Shown here piece after piece: positions 55,573 to 64,000 of a stretch of 64,000 nt of DNA. A program made the translations under genes and the position numbers. The stretch comes from Armigeres subalbatus (Eukaryota; Arthropoda; Insecta; Diptera; Culicidae), in assembly GCF_024139115.2 (NCBI RefSeq), contig NC_085141.1, forward strand, positions 171,628,994-171,692,993, in the 5' to 3' direction. The notes beneath the pieces are model-generated. The model worked only from the letters and a program-made list of their open reading frames with translations. It searched no databases and was not told where the DNA came from. Every line of letters starts with the position of its first letter. The stretch's first letter is position 1.

Positions 55573-55580
55573 GTCAAGAT

Positions 55581-56815
55581 TTTACTTCAGTGTTTTGAAG
55601 ATTTCAAGCTGACAGCTGTGGAAGAACTTTGCGAAATCCGCAAGGTGGAATATTTTGAAAAGATCCGCAATATTTAAACGGTTTTGATTTCCACGGAACG
55701 TTTCCCCCGCGTTAAAACCTCATACGGTGTATTCCATACACTCCAGCTCTAGTAATATCGGTAGATTTGTTATGGTTTTGTAGCATACTTGAAGAGTAAA
55801 GCCCCAAACGCAATTCAGCGGAACGGCGACTGAAACGGGAAATTTGACAGAAAACATATGGGTCAAATAATATATGGAAAACATAACTGTCAAATCTGCC
55901 GTTTCCGTCGCCGTTCAGCTGTATTGCGTGGGGTCTTATGATCAATGTCTTCAAGAACAATATAAAACTATAATTGTTACTTGGGCCAGTGGTTTGTTCA
56001 AAATCCCGCTTTTTTCGACAGAAGCAACGCGTTCTATAAGTGCATGATCCATCAAACACTAATTATTTAACTTCACTGTCCTACGACTAGAGAAATATAT
56101 TTCTAAAATTACTTTAAATTTTGTTCATTCGAACTTTTGTTCCTTCTACCTCAGAAACTTTCAGATATTGCTATGCATCGTAGCGAACCACTATCAGGGA
56201 ATCGTATGAACGTAAAAGAATCGTTTGAGGAGTCCAGAACCCCTTGCGAAACATATTTCATGCAGGCTTGAGGATGTTTGTGATTTCTAAGATTTCAATA
56301 AATCCATTCAGGTTTCAATAAATCTTTTTCCCGTGGACATTCAAAAATCCATTTGAACTAATAATACGTTAAACTGCAAAAATTGGGCAGAATGATATTT
56401 TCCTACATCTACGAATCAGATCTAACAGGCAGTACTGCAACTATAATAACAACTTATATGGTATCGAGGATGATATGTTACCAGAATCATGGGTAGGACA
56501 TTGGCTTGACTGTCCCACCCAGGAAAATTCGTGCGTAGGACATGTCCTACTTGTCCTACCCACTCCCGGCGCCACTGTTTATGTTGAAGTTTACCGTTGA
56601 AAGTGCCTCGCGGATGAAAATCGGGTTCAGTCCTGTGTGTTAAATCACTTTACTCATTTGAAACGTGTTCAGATTTCAGATAATTTATCAATTTGTAAAA
56701 TGTGCATAAATATTCAATGACTAATATTCAACTGAATATTGACAGTCCAGAGCCGACTATGAATGTGTCGGAAGTGAACTTGTCAGTGGACCTCACCATT
56801 TTTTTTTGATTATTT
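55581..56815. other. No gene; interior of the hAT-like element
   Basis: A short plus-strand frame ending near 55677 (TAVEELCEIRKVEYFEKIRN) is too small to assign. An inverted pair around AACGGCGACTGAAACGG and CCGTTTCCGTCGCCGTT at 55822-55916 indicates a small MITE. Confidence 0.45.
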
Positions 56816-57610
56816 TACACTCTGTCTGTAGATATTTCAAAAAGAATTTGCGAAGGTTTTTCAGAAGGTATATCCGAATTTCTGAACGAAGTCTTGACGG
56901 AATGTCCAAATGAATTTTCGGAGATATCTAAGACTGTCAGAAGTTTCTTCAGGAGTTACTTTAAAAAAAAAAACCTTCAGGGACTTCTTCGGATATATCC
57001 TTCAGGAACTTGTTCAGGAGTTCTTAAGGAAATTTCGTCCTAGAACTTTGCTAGGAATTTTCGGGAAAATACTTCAAAACGATTTTTCCAAGGTTTTCTT
57101 AAACAAATTTCTGAAGGAATGTTTTAAAGGAATTGCTGGAAGAAATCCCCCCTTATGCAATCTCTGGAAGAATTTATTTAAGGAATTCATAGATAATTGC
57201 CGAAGAAATTCATAATAAAATATTGCTTTAAAAATTAAAGAGTTGTTAAACATTTTGTGAAGAAACTCCAAATGGAATTTCTTGAGAAATTTCTTCAGAA
57301 AAATCCGGTGGAATCGCTCAAGAAACTTCCGAAGGAATTCCTTAACGATTCTCCTAAAGAATTCCTAGCAACATTTTCATAGAAATGACTGAAACATTTT
57401 TTTTTGTATGCATTCCATAAGGAGTTTCATGAAGACATTCGTGAAGGATTTTCTGAAGAAATCCGTAATGAAATTTCTGTAGGAATTTTCGGAAAAATTT
57501 CGTAAGACATTTCCGGAAGAATACATAATATAATTTTCTAAGGTTTTTTATTGAAACTTTTCGGAGGAATATCTGAAGGAATTTACTAGGAAATATACCA
57601 AGCGGTTTTG
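56816..57610. repeat. GGAATTCC/GAAATTTC-type repeat tract
   Basis: Diverged words such as GAAGGAATTTCT, AGGAACTTGTTCAGGAGTTC and CCGAAGGAATTCC across nearly 0.8 kb. Same family as the 34-kb tract. Confidence 0.7.
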
Positions 57611-57656
57611 GCGCTTTGGGCACGTATTCAAGCCTTCACAAAAGTACCACAACAAA

Positions 57657-57893
57657 CATAATTTACGAGTCACCTAGAGGCAGTGTTGTCTTACACTCTG
57701 TGCAAAAATTCTGCTTTTTGATTTTACTCCATCTAAACGATGGACATTTAGAAAATTTGAATAGCCTTCTATTAGTTGCACTTACCTAGTTAAGATTGTA
57801 AAATCGTTTGGATGGAGTAAAATTAAAGAGCAGATTTTTTTGCACGGAGTGTAGGACAACACTGCCTACAGATTTAGGTGACCTACAAATTGA
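57657..57893. mobile_element. Fold-back MITE, about 240 bp
   Basis: GTCACCTAGAGGCAGTGTTG with TCTTACACTC on the left faces GAGTGTAGGACAACACTGCC with TACAGATTTAGGTGAC on the right. A second inner pair, TTTTACTCCATCTAAACGAT and ATCGTTTGGATGGAGTAAAA, gives total arms of roughly 90 bp. I could not fix a target duplication. Confidence 0.8.
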
Positions 57894-58306
57894 GGCTTTG
57901 GCTTAGACGAACTCCAAAGACCAGTTAAACATTTTTTGTATTTTTCTACTTAGTAGATTAAATCTACTAGATACAGCCTAATTCAAATTCACAACTAATC
58001 AACCAACCTATTCATTGACCAATGTTTGTCACCACACTGTCTTAGAGACACCATCACGTGAGGTAGATTTACAATTGAATTTTGACGAGTTCCACCTCAA
58101 CAATATTCTATCAACTTACTAACACCAACAATCATAACACGAGTTTGGTACTATTCCATTCAATTCCACCACTTTGTATTGTCTTACAAATACATATTTC
58201 GTCTGCAACTGTAAGGCCATCTCCAGTGTCTTTTATTTTACTTGACTCGACTCAAGTGATTTGATTTTTTTTATTGTGATTAGTCATCGGCGTGGCAAAA
58301 TTATGA
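57894..58306. other. No gene; right interior of the hAT-like element
   Basis: TTCCATTCAATTCCACCACTTTG at 58155 recalls the 1957-2024 hairpin family. Nothing else is recognised before the CGG-rich subterminal region at 58307-58386. Confidence 0.4.
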
Positions 58307-58404
58307 TCGGCGGCGCGTCGACCCAAAATCGTCGGCGGCGGCGGCGTGAGTAAAACCACCGGCGGCGGCGGCGTGGCGCGGCGGCGCACAGGTCTACACC
58401 GAAA

Positions 58405-58851
58405 TGCAGCGTTTGTCAAACCACCGACTAAGCACAATTGCCGATGACATGATGCAATTCATAGCTGGTAAAGGTACTGGTGTTGTACTAGTGTCAATGA
58501 ATGTGCAGAGTCTTGGTGCTCATTCACTTGACATCGCTACGGACCATGTACTCACTTCTGGCGATCTTCTGGCGCTTAGCGAAACCTGGCAGGAGGATAA
58601 TGGAGCATTGTCCGGAATCGTAGGATACACATGTGTTGCCCAAGCCAAGCGCTCTGGAATGCGGGCAGCAGGAGTGGCCATCTTCCAACGCGATGCAGGA
58701 TCCACTTGTGCGATTGCCCACACAATGAAGAAGCTCAGTGATAGTTACGACGAGCAACTTGGGCTTGCCGACGAATACGGTGACGTGTGCGCTGCGGAGG
58801 TGCATGTTATGGGTAGTTTGACGCTCTTGATTTCGCTGTATATTTCACCAG
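58405..58851 (+). pseudogene. Helentron endonuclease exon (first part)
   Basis: Continues the helicase frame after the hAT-like insertion: MQRLSNHRLSTIADDMMQFI, VVLVSMNVQSLGAHSLDIAT, DLLALSETWQEDNGAL, SGMRAAGVAIFQRD and LTLLISLYISPG. SMNVQSL (Asn metal site) and LSETW (Glu) are the opening motifs of AP-type endonucleases as in LINEs. The donor is CACCAG before GTAGGC at 58851/58852. An AP-type endonuclease fused C-terminal to the helicase is the mark of Helentron-type Helitrons. Confidence 0.88.
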
Positions 58852-58914
58852 GTAGGCTATAAAATACTTTCGTAAAGTTTGACTTTCTCTAAAATGCCAA
58901 CTTTTATTCAATAG
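58852..58914 (+). other. Helentron intron, 63 bp
   Basis: GT at 58852 and AG at 58914 (TTATTCAATAG). Confidence 0.7.
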
Positions 58915-59222
58915 GTACGACAACCAAGCAGAAGAACTTCTTTTGGCGCGGAACCTTATAATGTACGCGACAATGAGCATGCCCATAGTTGTTACCGGCG
59001 ACTTCAACATTGATGTATCAAAAGAGGAGAATGCTGAGTTCATCGACTTCATGAAGCAGTACCTCTTCTTGGATTTGGTATCGGACCCTTCGCAATCAAC
59101 CACTCTTGGTGGAACATGCTTGGATCTTACATTCACGCGAAATATTGGTGCGGACTGTAGGAGATATTGTTCTTACTTTTCATATCATCGACCAATACTT
59201 TCGATACTTGCTGCGCCGTCTG
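58915..59222 (+). pseudogene. Helentron endonuclease exon (second part)
   Basis: Starts GTTTKQ in frame, then needs a one-base shift near 58930 to continue EELLLARNLIMYATMSMPIV and VVTGDFNIDVSKEENAEFID. GDFNID is the central Asp-Asn motif, and TCLDLTFTRNI and SYHRPILS are the last two motifs. The usual Asp before His appears replaced by Tyr (SYHRP rather than SDHRP), which would impair catalysis if real. The donor is TCTG before GTTAGT at 59222/59223. Confidence 0.85.
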
Positions 59223-59314
59223 GTTAGTTTAACGATATTATAGAAGTAATGACCGTTATACTAATTACCCCGTATATTTTCTTTCAACTTTCATTAGAAT
59301 CTCAGTTAGAATGA
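59223..59314 (+). pseudogene. Last Helentron intron and terminal exon
   Basis: Intron 59223-59297 (acceptor TTTCATTAG), then ESQLE and a TGA at 59312-59314. Phase fits the preceding exon. The very short terminal exon is an inference from splice signals and frame. Confidence 0.5.
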
Positions 59315-59839
59315 GATGTGGTCGTCATCATCAACTATCCGCAGCCAATCCCATGCCAAATTCGTTTGTTGGGTTCCTTCTGATAGCTCGATCCATATCG
59401 GTAATCTTCATCTATGGCCCGGGTCTGACGATAGCGTTTCGTTCGCATCACAACCATTTTCTGCTGCCGGGGTATCTCTGCCGGTTGAGGGTCTCGGCCT
59501 TCCTCCGGTTGAGCTCTGCCTTGTTCTAGCTAGACGTGACGCTGTCAACTCGGCGCTACATTTCGGCAATGTCCGATCACCTGGAAGCTGTTCTATTCAA
59601 CACAGTGTATATGGTATGTTTATTAAAACAAGCAATTTCACAACAATCTATTTCAATTATTCAATTTCATAAACCTCTTTACAGATATAACAATGTCAAT
59701 GTTGTAGCTAAATTTCCGGTGCTGCGGTCAACATCGCCTTCAAACCACTAGTACAACAAACGACCCTTCGAAGAAGCACCATCCTCAGAGAACATCCATT
59801 CGCAACACTTAAAATGGCTTCATACAAACACAAACCAAC
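59315..59839. other. Helentron 3' region, unassigned open frames
   Basis: Frames at 59311-59529 and 59316-59672 overlap and have a coding-like GC content. I cannot choose between them or recognise a domain. They may belong to a second reading frame of the Helentron or to captured sequence. Confidence 0.35.
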
Positions 59840-59855
59840 GGTCCTTTTCAGGGCC
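59840..59855 (+). promoter_or_regulatory. Histone-type 3' hairpin
   Basis: GGTCCTTTTCAGGGCC, with flanks AACCAAC upstream and ACCAAAA downstream, followed about 15 bp later by purine-rich GATAGAGAGA. Stem, TTTC loop, ACCA flank and purine element agree with the 3' end signal of animal replication-dependent histone mRNAs. It lies downstream of the Helentron stop codon with no histone ORF upstream. Confidence 0.65.
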
Positions 59856-61087
59856 ACCAAAATTTTTGACGATAGAGAGAATGTGGCGTACCTGAGTTTA
59901 TGATAACCTGTTTTGTGTCGCGTATGTGAAGTCCCCAAAATTTGTGCAAAACCATGTATTCGGAGGATTTTGCTTGATTTTGCACACATTTTGTGAACTA
60001 CTCTGGTCAGTTCAATCGAGATTGATACTCTGCGTATTAGATTGTACTTGGTTGTTTCGAATGTCTGAATGTTCTGAGTTAAGAAAATCCCCCTCAATTT
60101 GGATTGCGATATCCCTATGCTTGTTGTAGAACGCCTTTCCTCGTGGGAATTTCTGGTTTCAGTGGTGCGGAAGTTATTATTATTGTATAACAATGTCCGA
60201 GCAGTTATCCTATTGCGATATTGAAGAAGTGCCTTTCACTCAAGGTAATCGAATCCGGAGCTAGTGTCTCATATACTCATACTTTAATTATACTCATGTT
60301 CTAACCAACAAAACCATAATACTTTAGCTAGCACTAATCTCAGAACCATAATCATTTCCAATGCGTATTATGTTATAATAATATCCTTACGTTGTCCAAC
60401 GTCTACCTTGCGGTCGTGTCTTGTACACAACCCTTCTGATTTTTTCCCCACACAGTGGTAAATTCATTGTTCAAGCTTGTACCAAACTAATTAAAACTTG
60501 ATTCCAATGTTAACTACTAGAGCTTTGTAACATTTCCTTGGAGCATACCACATTTTGGCCCAATGACACCCCCGTTGACGGTATTCTATGGAGGCGATGC
60601 ATTGACTATATCAAAATAGTTCATGGACCATCTTACGAAACGACCTTTTACATAAGTGGCGATTTTTCACTTTTAATTTTTATGGTTTATGCTAACGTAA
60701 AAACAACACGACACTAATAAAACTTGGACTTAAGAGGTATTTTAAAAAAATCTTAGTTGACGAGTGTAAGAACGATAAGTGTTATGTCTTGTCTCGCGTC
60801 GCGTTTTATTAGTGGCGATTTTTCCTTAGTAATTTTCATAGAAACTTCAATAGACGTGTGCACAATCAAATTGCATCCAATCTAACTAAAATTTTAGAAG
60901 AATTATTGAAATGACAAATGCAATCGTTTGAGCATCGGGGTGCAAAAAAGTCAAAATTTGAATCACTCTAATACGCCATCCATGCAAACACATTTTTACA
61001 GCATCTCCGCCGACGAGCGCTTGTGATTCTGCTACCGAAGGGAACTTTCTGTCGGCGCCAAGCGATTATGTTTTGTACTTTGAAGAA
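59856..61087. other. Intron; nothing recognised
   Basis: AT-rich host intron. The two passages TAGTGGCGATTTTTC (about 60654 and 60811) show a small direct repeat of about 160 bp spacing. The Helentron 3' terminus should be somewhere near 59.85-60.2 kb but I could not define it. Confidence 0.4.
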
Positions 61088-61326
61088 AATTCAAGACAAA
61101 ATTTTCAAAACGGCTTATCTGCTTTTGTAAACAAAGATTCAAACGATGATTTGACGAATCTGATAGCTCTCCTACGCAAACCAACACCATCAACAGGTAG
61201 CGGAATCCTTCATCTACCTATTGATGGTGTTGGTTTGCGTGGGAGAGCTATCAGATTCGTCAAATCGTCGTTTAGACCTTTGTTTACAAAAGCAGATAAG
61301 TCGTTTTGAAAATTTTGTCTTGAATT
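61088..61326. mobile_element. Fold-back with 106-bp arms
   Basis: The left arm (61088-61193) begins AATTCAAGACAAAATTTTCA and ends CCAACACCATCAA. The right arm (61221-61326) is its complement, beginning TTGATGGTGTTGG. Few mismatches, 27-bp spacer (itself with AGGTAG/CTACCT). Just outside the right arm, CGGCTCAACCTTTTCTTGAG (61333-61352) is the reverse complement of the purine-rich element that follows the hairpins of the 37-39 kb array. Confidence 0.85.
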
Positions 61327-61891
61327 AGTCTCGGCTCAACCTTTTCTTGAGTTAAGGTTCCCCCAGACCTAATCGATTTTATCGTCGCGATGGCGAAAGC
61401 TAGTCGCCGCGATTTTATTGATGGATCGCTGCAGGCAATGTTCCAAGCGACAGAATCGAGTCGCGTGTGTTTGGGGGAACCTTCTGATTGCCGATTTACT
61501 CTCACTCTCTCCATTTCTTATGTGAATTTCTGACCCTGAAAAGAACCCACATACTTTCAATCATACATCTTGCCAATCACGCAAAGTGTCAAAAGGGAAG
61601 ATTTTTATGTTTTGGTTTTGGTGTTTTTGCTAAACGGTTGGTGAAAACGTTGCCGAGATTCCAAGTAAAAAGTGAAATTTGTCGCAATTTGAAATATCCA
61701 AGATACCCATCAAAAATAGTTTTTTGTCGTGGTGAATGCCGAACGCTTGGATGTTCAAATTTCGGCCTTTTTTCCAAGATTACTGCAATACAATTCAAGT
61801 GTGTATACTGCAATATCAAGTACGCACTTCGCCAAGACGTTGAGTGAATCCCATTTATATTTTTGCGTTTTGATATTCATTGAATACTAAC
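61327..61891. other. Intron; no exon recognised
   Basis: Contains an imperfect symmetric pair AAGGTTCCCCCAGACC (61362) and GTTTGGGGGAACCTTC (61468), the ends of a short MITE of about 125 bp with CGTCGCGATGGCG inside. The plus-strand frame at 61488-61847 has Cys pairs (CRGECRTLGC, CVYCNIKY) but no support as an exon. Confidence 0.4.
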
Positions 61892-61999
61892 CTGATGTGC
61901 GCGTTCTGCTTCTGCTCTACGAGCTTCGGCGTCCCGAAGTTGCATACTGAGCGAGTCCAACATGGCGTCAGACACCCACAGTGCGTCGTTGGACATCGT
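61892..61999 (-). CDS. Host gene exon (36 codons, coiled-coil region)
   Basis: Minus-strand exon, phase 0 at both ends. The acceptor TTATCTTTCTAG precedes ACG at 61999, and the donor CATCAG precedes GTTAGT at 61892/61891. It encodes TMSNDALWVSDAMLDSLSMQ followed by LRDAEARRAEAERAHQ. The Ala/Glu/Arg-rich second half is a clear amphipathic helix that continues into EALVQLRG of the exon at 27.9 kb. This is the most 5' exon I can see; the gene's start must lie beyond 64 kb. The protein is probably an elongated coiled-coil protein with disordered Ser/Gly-rich C-terminal parts; family not recognised. Confidence 0.78.
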
Positions 62000-62054
62000 C
62001 TAGAAAGATAAATAGGAGGAAAAAAGGCTTTCAGTCATCGTTTTGATTTTTTGA

Positions 62055-62562
62055 TAGGGTAAAGGTACCAATAGTGGAGGTATTAGTAGATCCACAAAAG
62101 AATATATTTTTTTAAAAATTGATAATTATGGAAAATTTACAGCTTTTATATCTTAGTCAATAGAAAAACTAATAAATTTGCTAACAAAAATGAGATAGAT
62201 GTCATTTAACATCAACAATTACCAAATATTGCTTGCACCACTATGGGTACACTGTTCCTTTAGTGAAGGTAAAAATTAATTTTGGTTCCCATAGTGGTGC
62301 TATCCATTGGTTTCTTATGAGACTCGCCACTATTGGTACAGTTGCACCACTATAGGTGCAAGGGAGTCAATTTTGTTAAGGAAAATCATTGTTTTCAATA
62401 GTTTTCCAAGCAAAATATTAGGGTAAGTTGCATTTAACAGGATATTTAAAGCACGACGCATCAACTGAAACCAGCATAAAGTGTATAAATATGATAAATT
62501 TCGTTAAAACCCCACTACCTCCACTATTGGTGCTACCTCCACTAAGGGTACGGTTACCCTAT
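62055..62562. mobile_element. MITE-like element with CACTATTGG motifs
   Basis: Left end TAGGGTAAAGGTACCAATAG with TGGAGG; right end CCTCCACTAAGGGTACGG with TTACCCTA, imperfect inverted copies. Inside, the phrase CACCACTAT(T/G)GG(T/G) and its complement recur at least seven times (for example 62236, 62288, 62337, 62350, 62520). The flanks are TTGA and TTGA, so a short duplication is possible. Confidence 0.65.
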
Positions 62563-62690
62563 TGAAATTTGGTATCAATTGTATCCCGAGGTGACTGTAT
62601 TTTGACTAAAAATCGCATACCTCTTTCATTGTTGGTATTACATACATCCCCCACTGTGGCATTGTTACCTCTCAACATATAAATTATTAT
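62563..62690. other. Short intronic segment
   Basis: Nothing recognised apart from a CCCCACTGTGGCATTGTTACC stretch that may be the eroded tail end of the following SINE. Confidence 0.35.
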
Positions 62691-62875
62691 GTTCTTCCAC
62701 AGTTTTTAACGGCAAGGTTTTAGAGCCAAGTTATTTTTTCTTTGCGTTCATATATCAAGCTAGTACTTTTATACCCAGCGAAGTCGACACGATTTTATAC
62801 TCGAAAATGGTTAAAGCATGGTCTTACTTTGTTGCAGCGCATCTAATTGCTAGGCCGAGGAGAGTCCCTCATATG
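62691..62875 (-). mobile_element. Feilai-type SINE remnant
   Basis: Minus-strand match to the body of 25875-26167: plus-strand TTCTTCCACAGTTTTTAACG, ACTTTTATACCCAGCGAAGT and CGCATCTAATTGCTAGG correspond to the tail side, the middle and the head. Diverged, and the GAA tail is lost. Confidence 0.7.
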
Positions 62876-64000
62876 TATAAAGCAAGTCTTTACAGTGGAG
62901 TTTGTTGCATACGAATGACAGTATTGCGTTATCAACTCATTTAATTAGCAAGCAATTTCATTGTACAAATGGCTTTTTGAACAAAAAAAAAATGCGTGAA
63001 CTATTGAACTATTTGATTTGAATGAAATATTACTAGCAGACATCGCAGGCGTGGTCTCAAGTGCCACGCGATCACCATAGCAGAGTAAAATATGTTTGCG
63101 ATTGTCTGTTCGCCTATTTATGTCTATATTTGTGGTCAAACTTGACCTTTCTTGGAAAGCTATTGAGTGCTGTCTCGATGAAATTTAAATGGTATAAACA
63201 AGATCAACATAATGTGGTGAACGGTGGCGCAATGGATCTTCAAATTTTTGTAAATGAGCTTCTTGGCATGTTATATCCGAAGCATATCCCCATACCAACA
63301 CGCGTCCATCAAAATGACAGAACGGGGGATCAGGTGCACACACCAGGAGATTTGCTTTGGTGTTGCACCATGACCACATAAAAGTCGATGTTGGCCATTC
63401 AAGCGTAGACAGAAAGGTTACGAGGGGTGAACATTTTACCTTCTCGTCTGACTCCGGTACTTCGGTGTACTATGCAGAGCAGCACTTTCATGCCCGCTGT
63501 ATGTAAGCACAGTTGCCACGACACGTAGACAAGTCTAGGCTAGGCTCTGTTTGTCATATGTACATAATCATGCTGCTACCTCATAGTCCAATGCTGATAC
63601 GGAAAGAATATATGTCATGTTTGTCGTGGGACATATGGAAGCAGGAAACCAGTGATAAACAGGCACAACACCCATACACTCCAGTTAATAATGGTCTGTC
63701 GGGTCGGTGGTACTGGGTGGATGTCGAAGGGATTTTTTTCAAGCGAACGTCACTACAAATTGCACTGGGGATTTACAGTGTAGTCATAGTTAGCTATTCA
63801 CTGCTGCCAACCACAGCTAGACTCAGACCACGAAAGTTGGAAAATGCACGATTGAAAAAAAATCAGCATGAATAATTGAAAGTGGCTGATCAAACCAGCA
63901 ATTCGTTCATGGATATAGCCTGTTTCATGGTAATACATTGTAGAAATGAAGCTTACCGATGTGACAGCAATACTATTTATTTGCACGCTAACAGCAAATT
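62876..64000. other. No gene recognised
   Basis: Host intron or upstream region. Plus-strand frames at 63061-63381 and 63513-63875 and a minus frame at 63379-63185 overlap without motifs or splice support. Confidence 0.4.

Larger units (their letters stand above)
50615..58396. mobile_element. hAT-like element, 7.8 kb, with nested insertions
   Basis: Left terminus TAGACCTGTGCGCCG (50615-50629), right terminus CGGCGCACAGGTCTA (58382-58396), exact inverted copies. Flanked by exact 8-bp duplications CACCGAAA (50607-50614 and 58397-58404). Subterminal regions are packed with CGGCGG repeats (50638-50735 and 58307-58386). I find no transposase. The interior holds GGAATTCC-type tracts, a LINE fragment (51580-51910), a SINE (52428-52782), a 2.2-kb palindrome (53347-55572) and a fold-back (57657-57893). 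It is either non-autonomous or a decayed master copy enlarged by later insertions. Confidence 0.85.

Noticed and set aside
61488..61847. Zinc-finger-like frame with Cys pairs
   Set aside because: No splice sites, and the Cys spacing does not fit a known finger.

Overview
The window looks like repeat-rich genomic DNA of a mosquito, most probably genus Aedes. I infer this from the mix of transposon types: tRNA-headed SINEs with GAA-triplet tails (Feilai type), an RTE-clade LINE resembling JAM1, an RNase H-bearing LINE with a heptamer tail (Lian/LOA type), many short hAT-like palindromic MITEs and degenerate GGAATTCC repeats. The species call rests on recall of these families, not on a search.

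Only one host gene is supported. It lies on the minus strand and I can define four of its exons: 61892-61999, 27844-27942, 14001 or 14022-14387, and 13179-13664. All have clean splice sites and all are in phase 0. Together they encode coiled-coil segments followed by long Ser/Gly-rich stretches. The introns between the visible exons are about 34 kb, 13.5 kb and 0.35 kb, so almost everything from 14 to 62 kb sits inside introns of this gene. I could not name the gene. One junction appears to offer a choice between a GC-AG intron and a GT donor 21 bp further on.

Region by region. 0-7 kb holds a LINE remnant, a hAT-like MITE with an 8-bp target duplication, SINEs and degenerate repeats. 7.2-11.6 kb is a 51-bp satellite in two blocks, separated by a copy of its own flank. 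13-14.4 kb holds two host exons. 16.3-18.6 kb holds a degenerate TTGGCCGAA repeat and a retroposon with a 23-bp target duplication. 20.6-21.7 kb is a LINE fragment split by a SINE. 22.3-25.1 kb is an RTE-type LINE with an internal deletion. 25.9-36.6 kb holds SINEs, MITEs, fold-backs and old tandem repeats around one small host exon. 37.1-39.2 kb is a 0.92-kb tandem array carrying hairpins with the form of histone-mRNA 3' end signals.

39.4-59.3 kb is a decayed Helitron of the Helentron type, encoding Rep, a PIF1-like helicase and an AP-type endonuclease in spliced exons. Three later insertions split it: a LOA-type LINE (42106-46511) flanked by a 654-bp direct repeat, a Tc1/mariner-like MITE with a TA duplication (48829-49269), and a 7.8-kb hAT-like element with an 8-bp duplication (50615-58396). 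The last one carries its own nested insertions, including a 2.2-kb palindrome. Taking each insertion out at its duplication restores the Helitron reading frame, so the order of events can be read. 59.3-64 kb holds another histone-like hairpin, a palindrome, the most 5' visible host exon, a MITE and a Feilai remnant.

The most unusual items are the 654-bp duplication around the LINE, the array of histone-type 3' end hairpins, the helicase-endonuclease fusion visible across the hAT insertion, and the GC/GT donor pair in the host gene.
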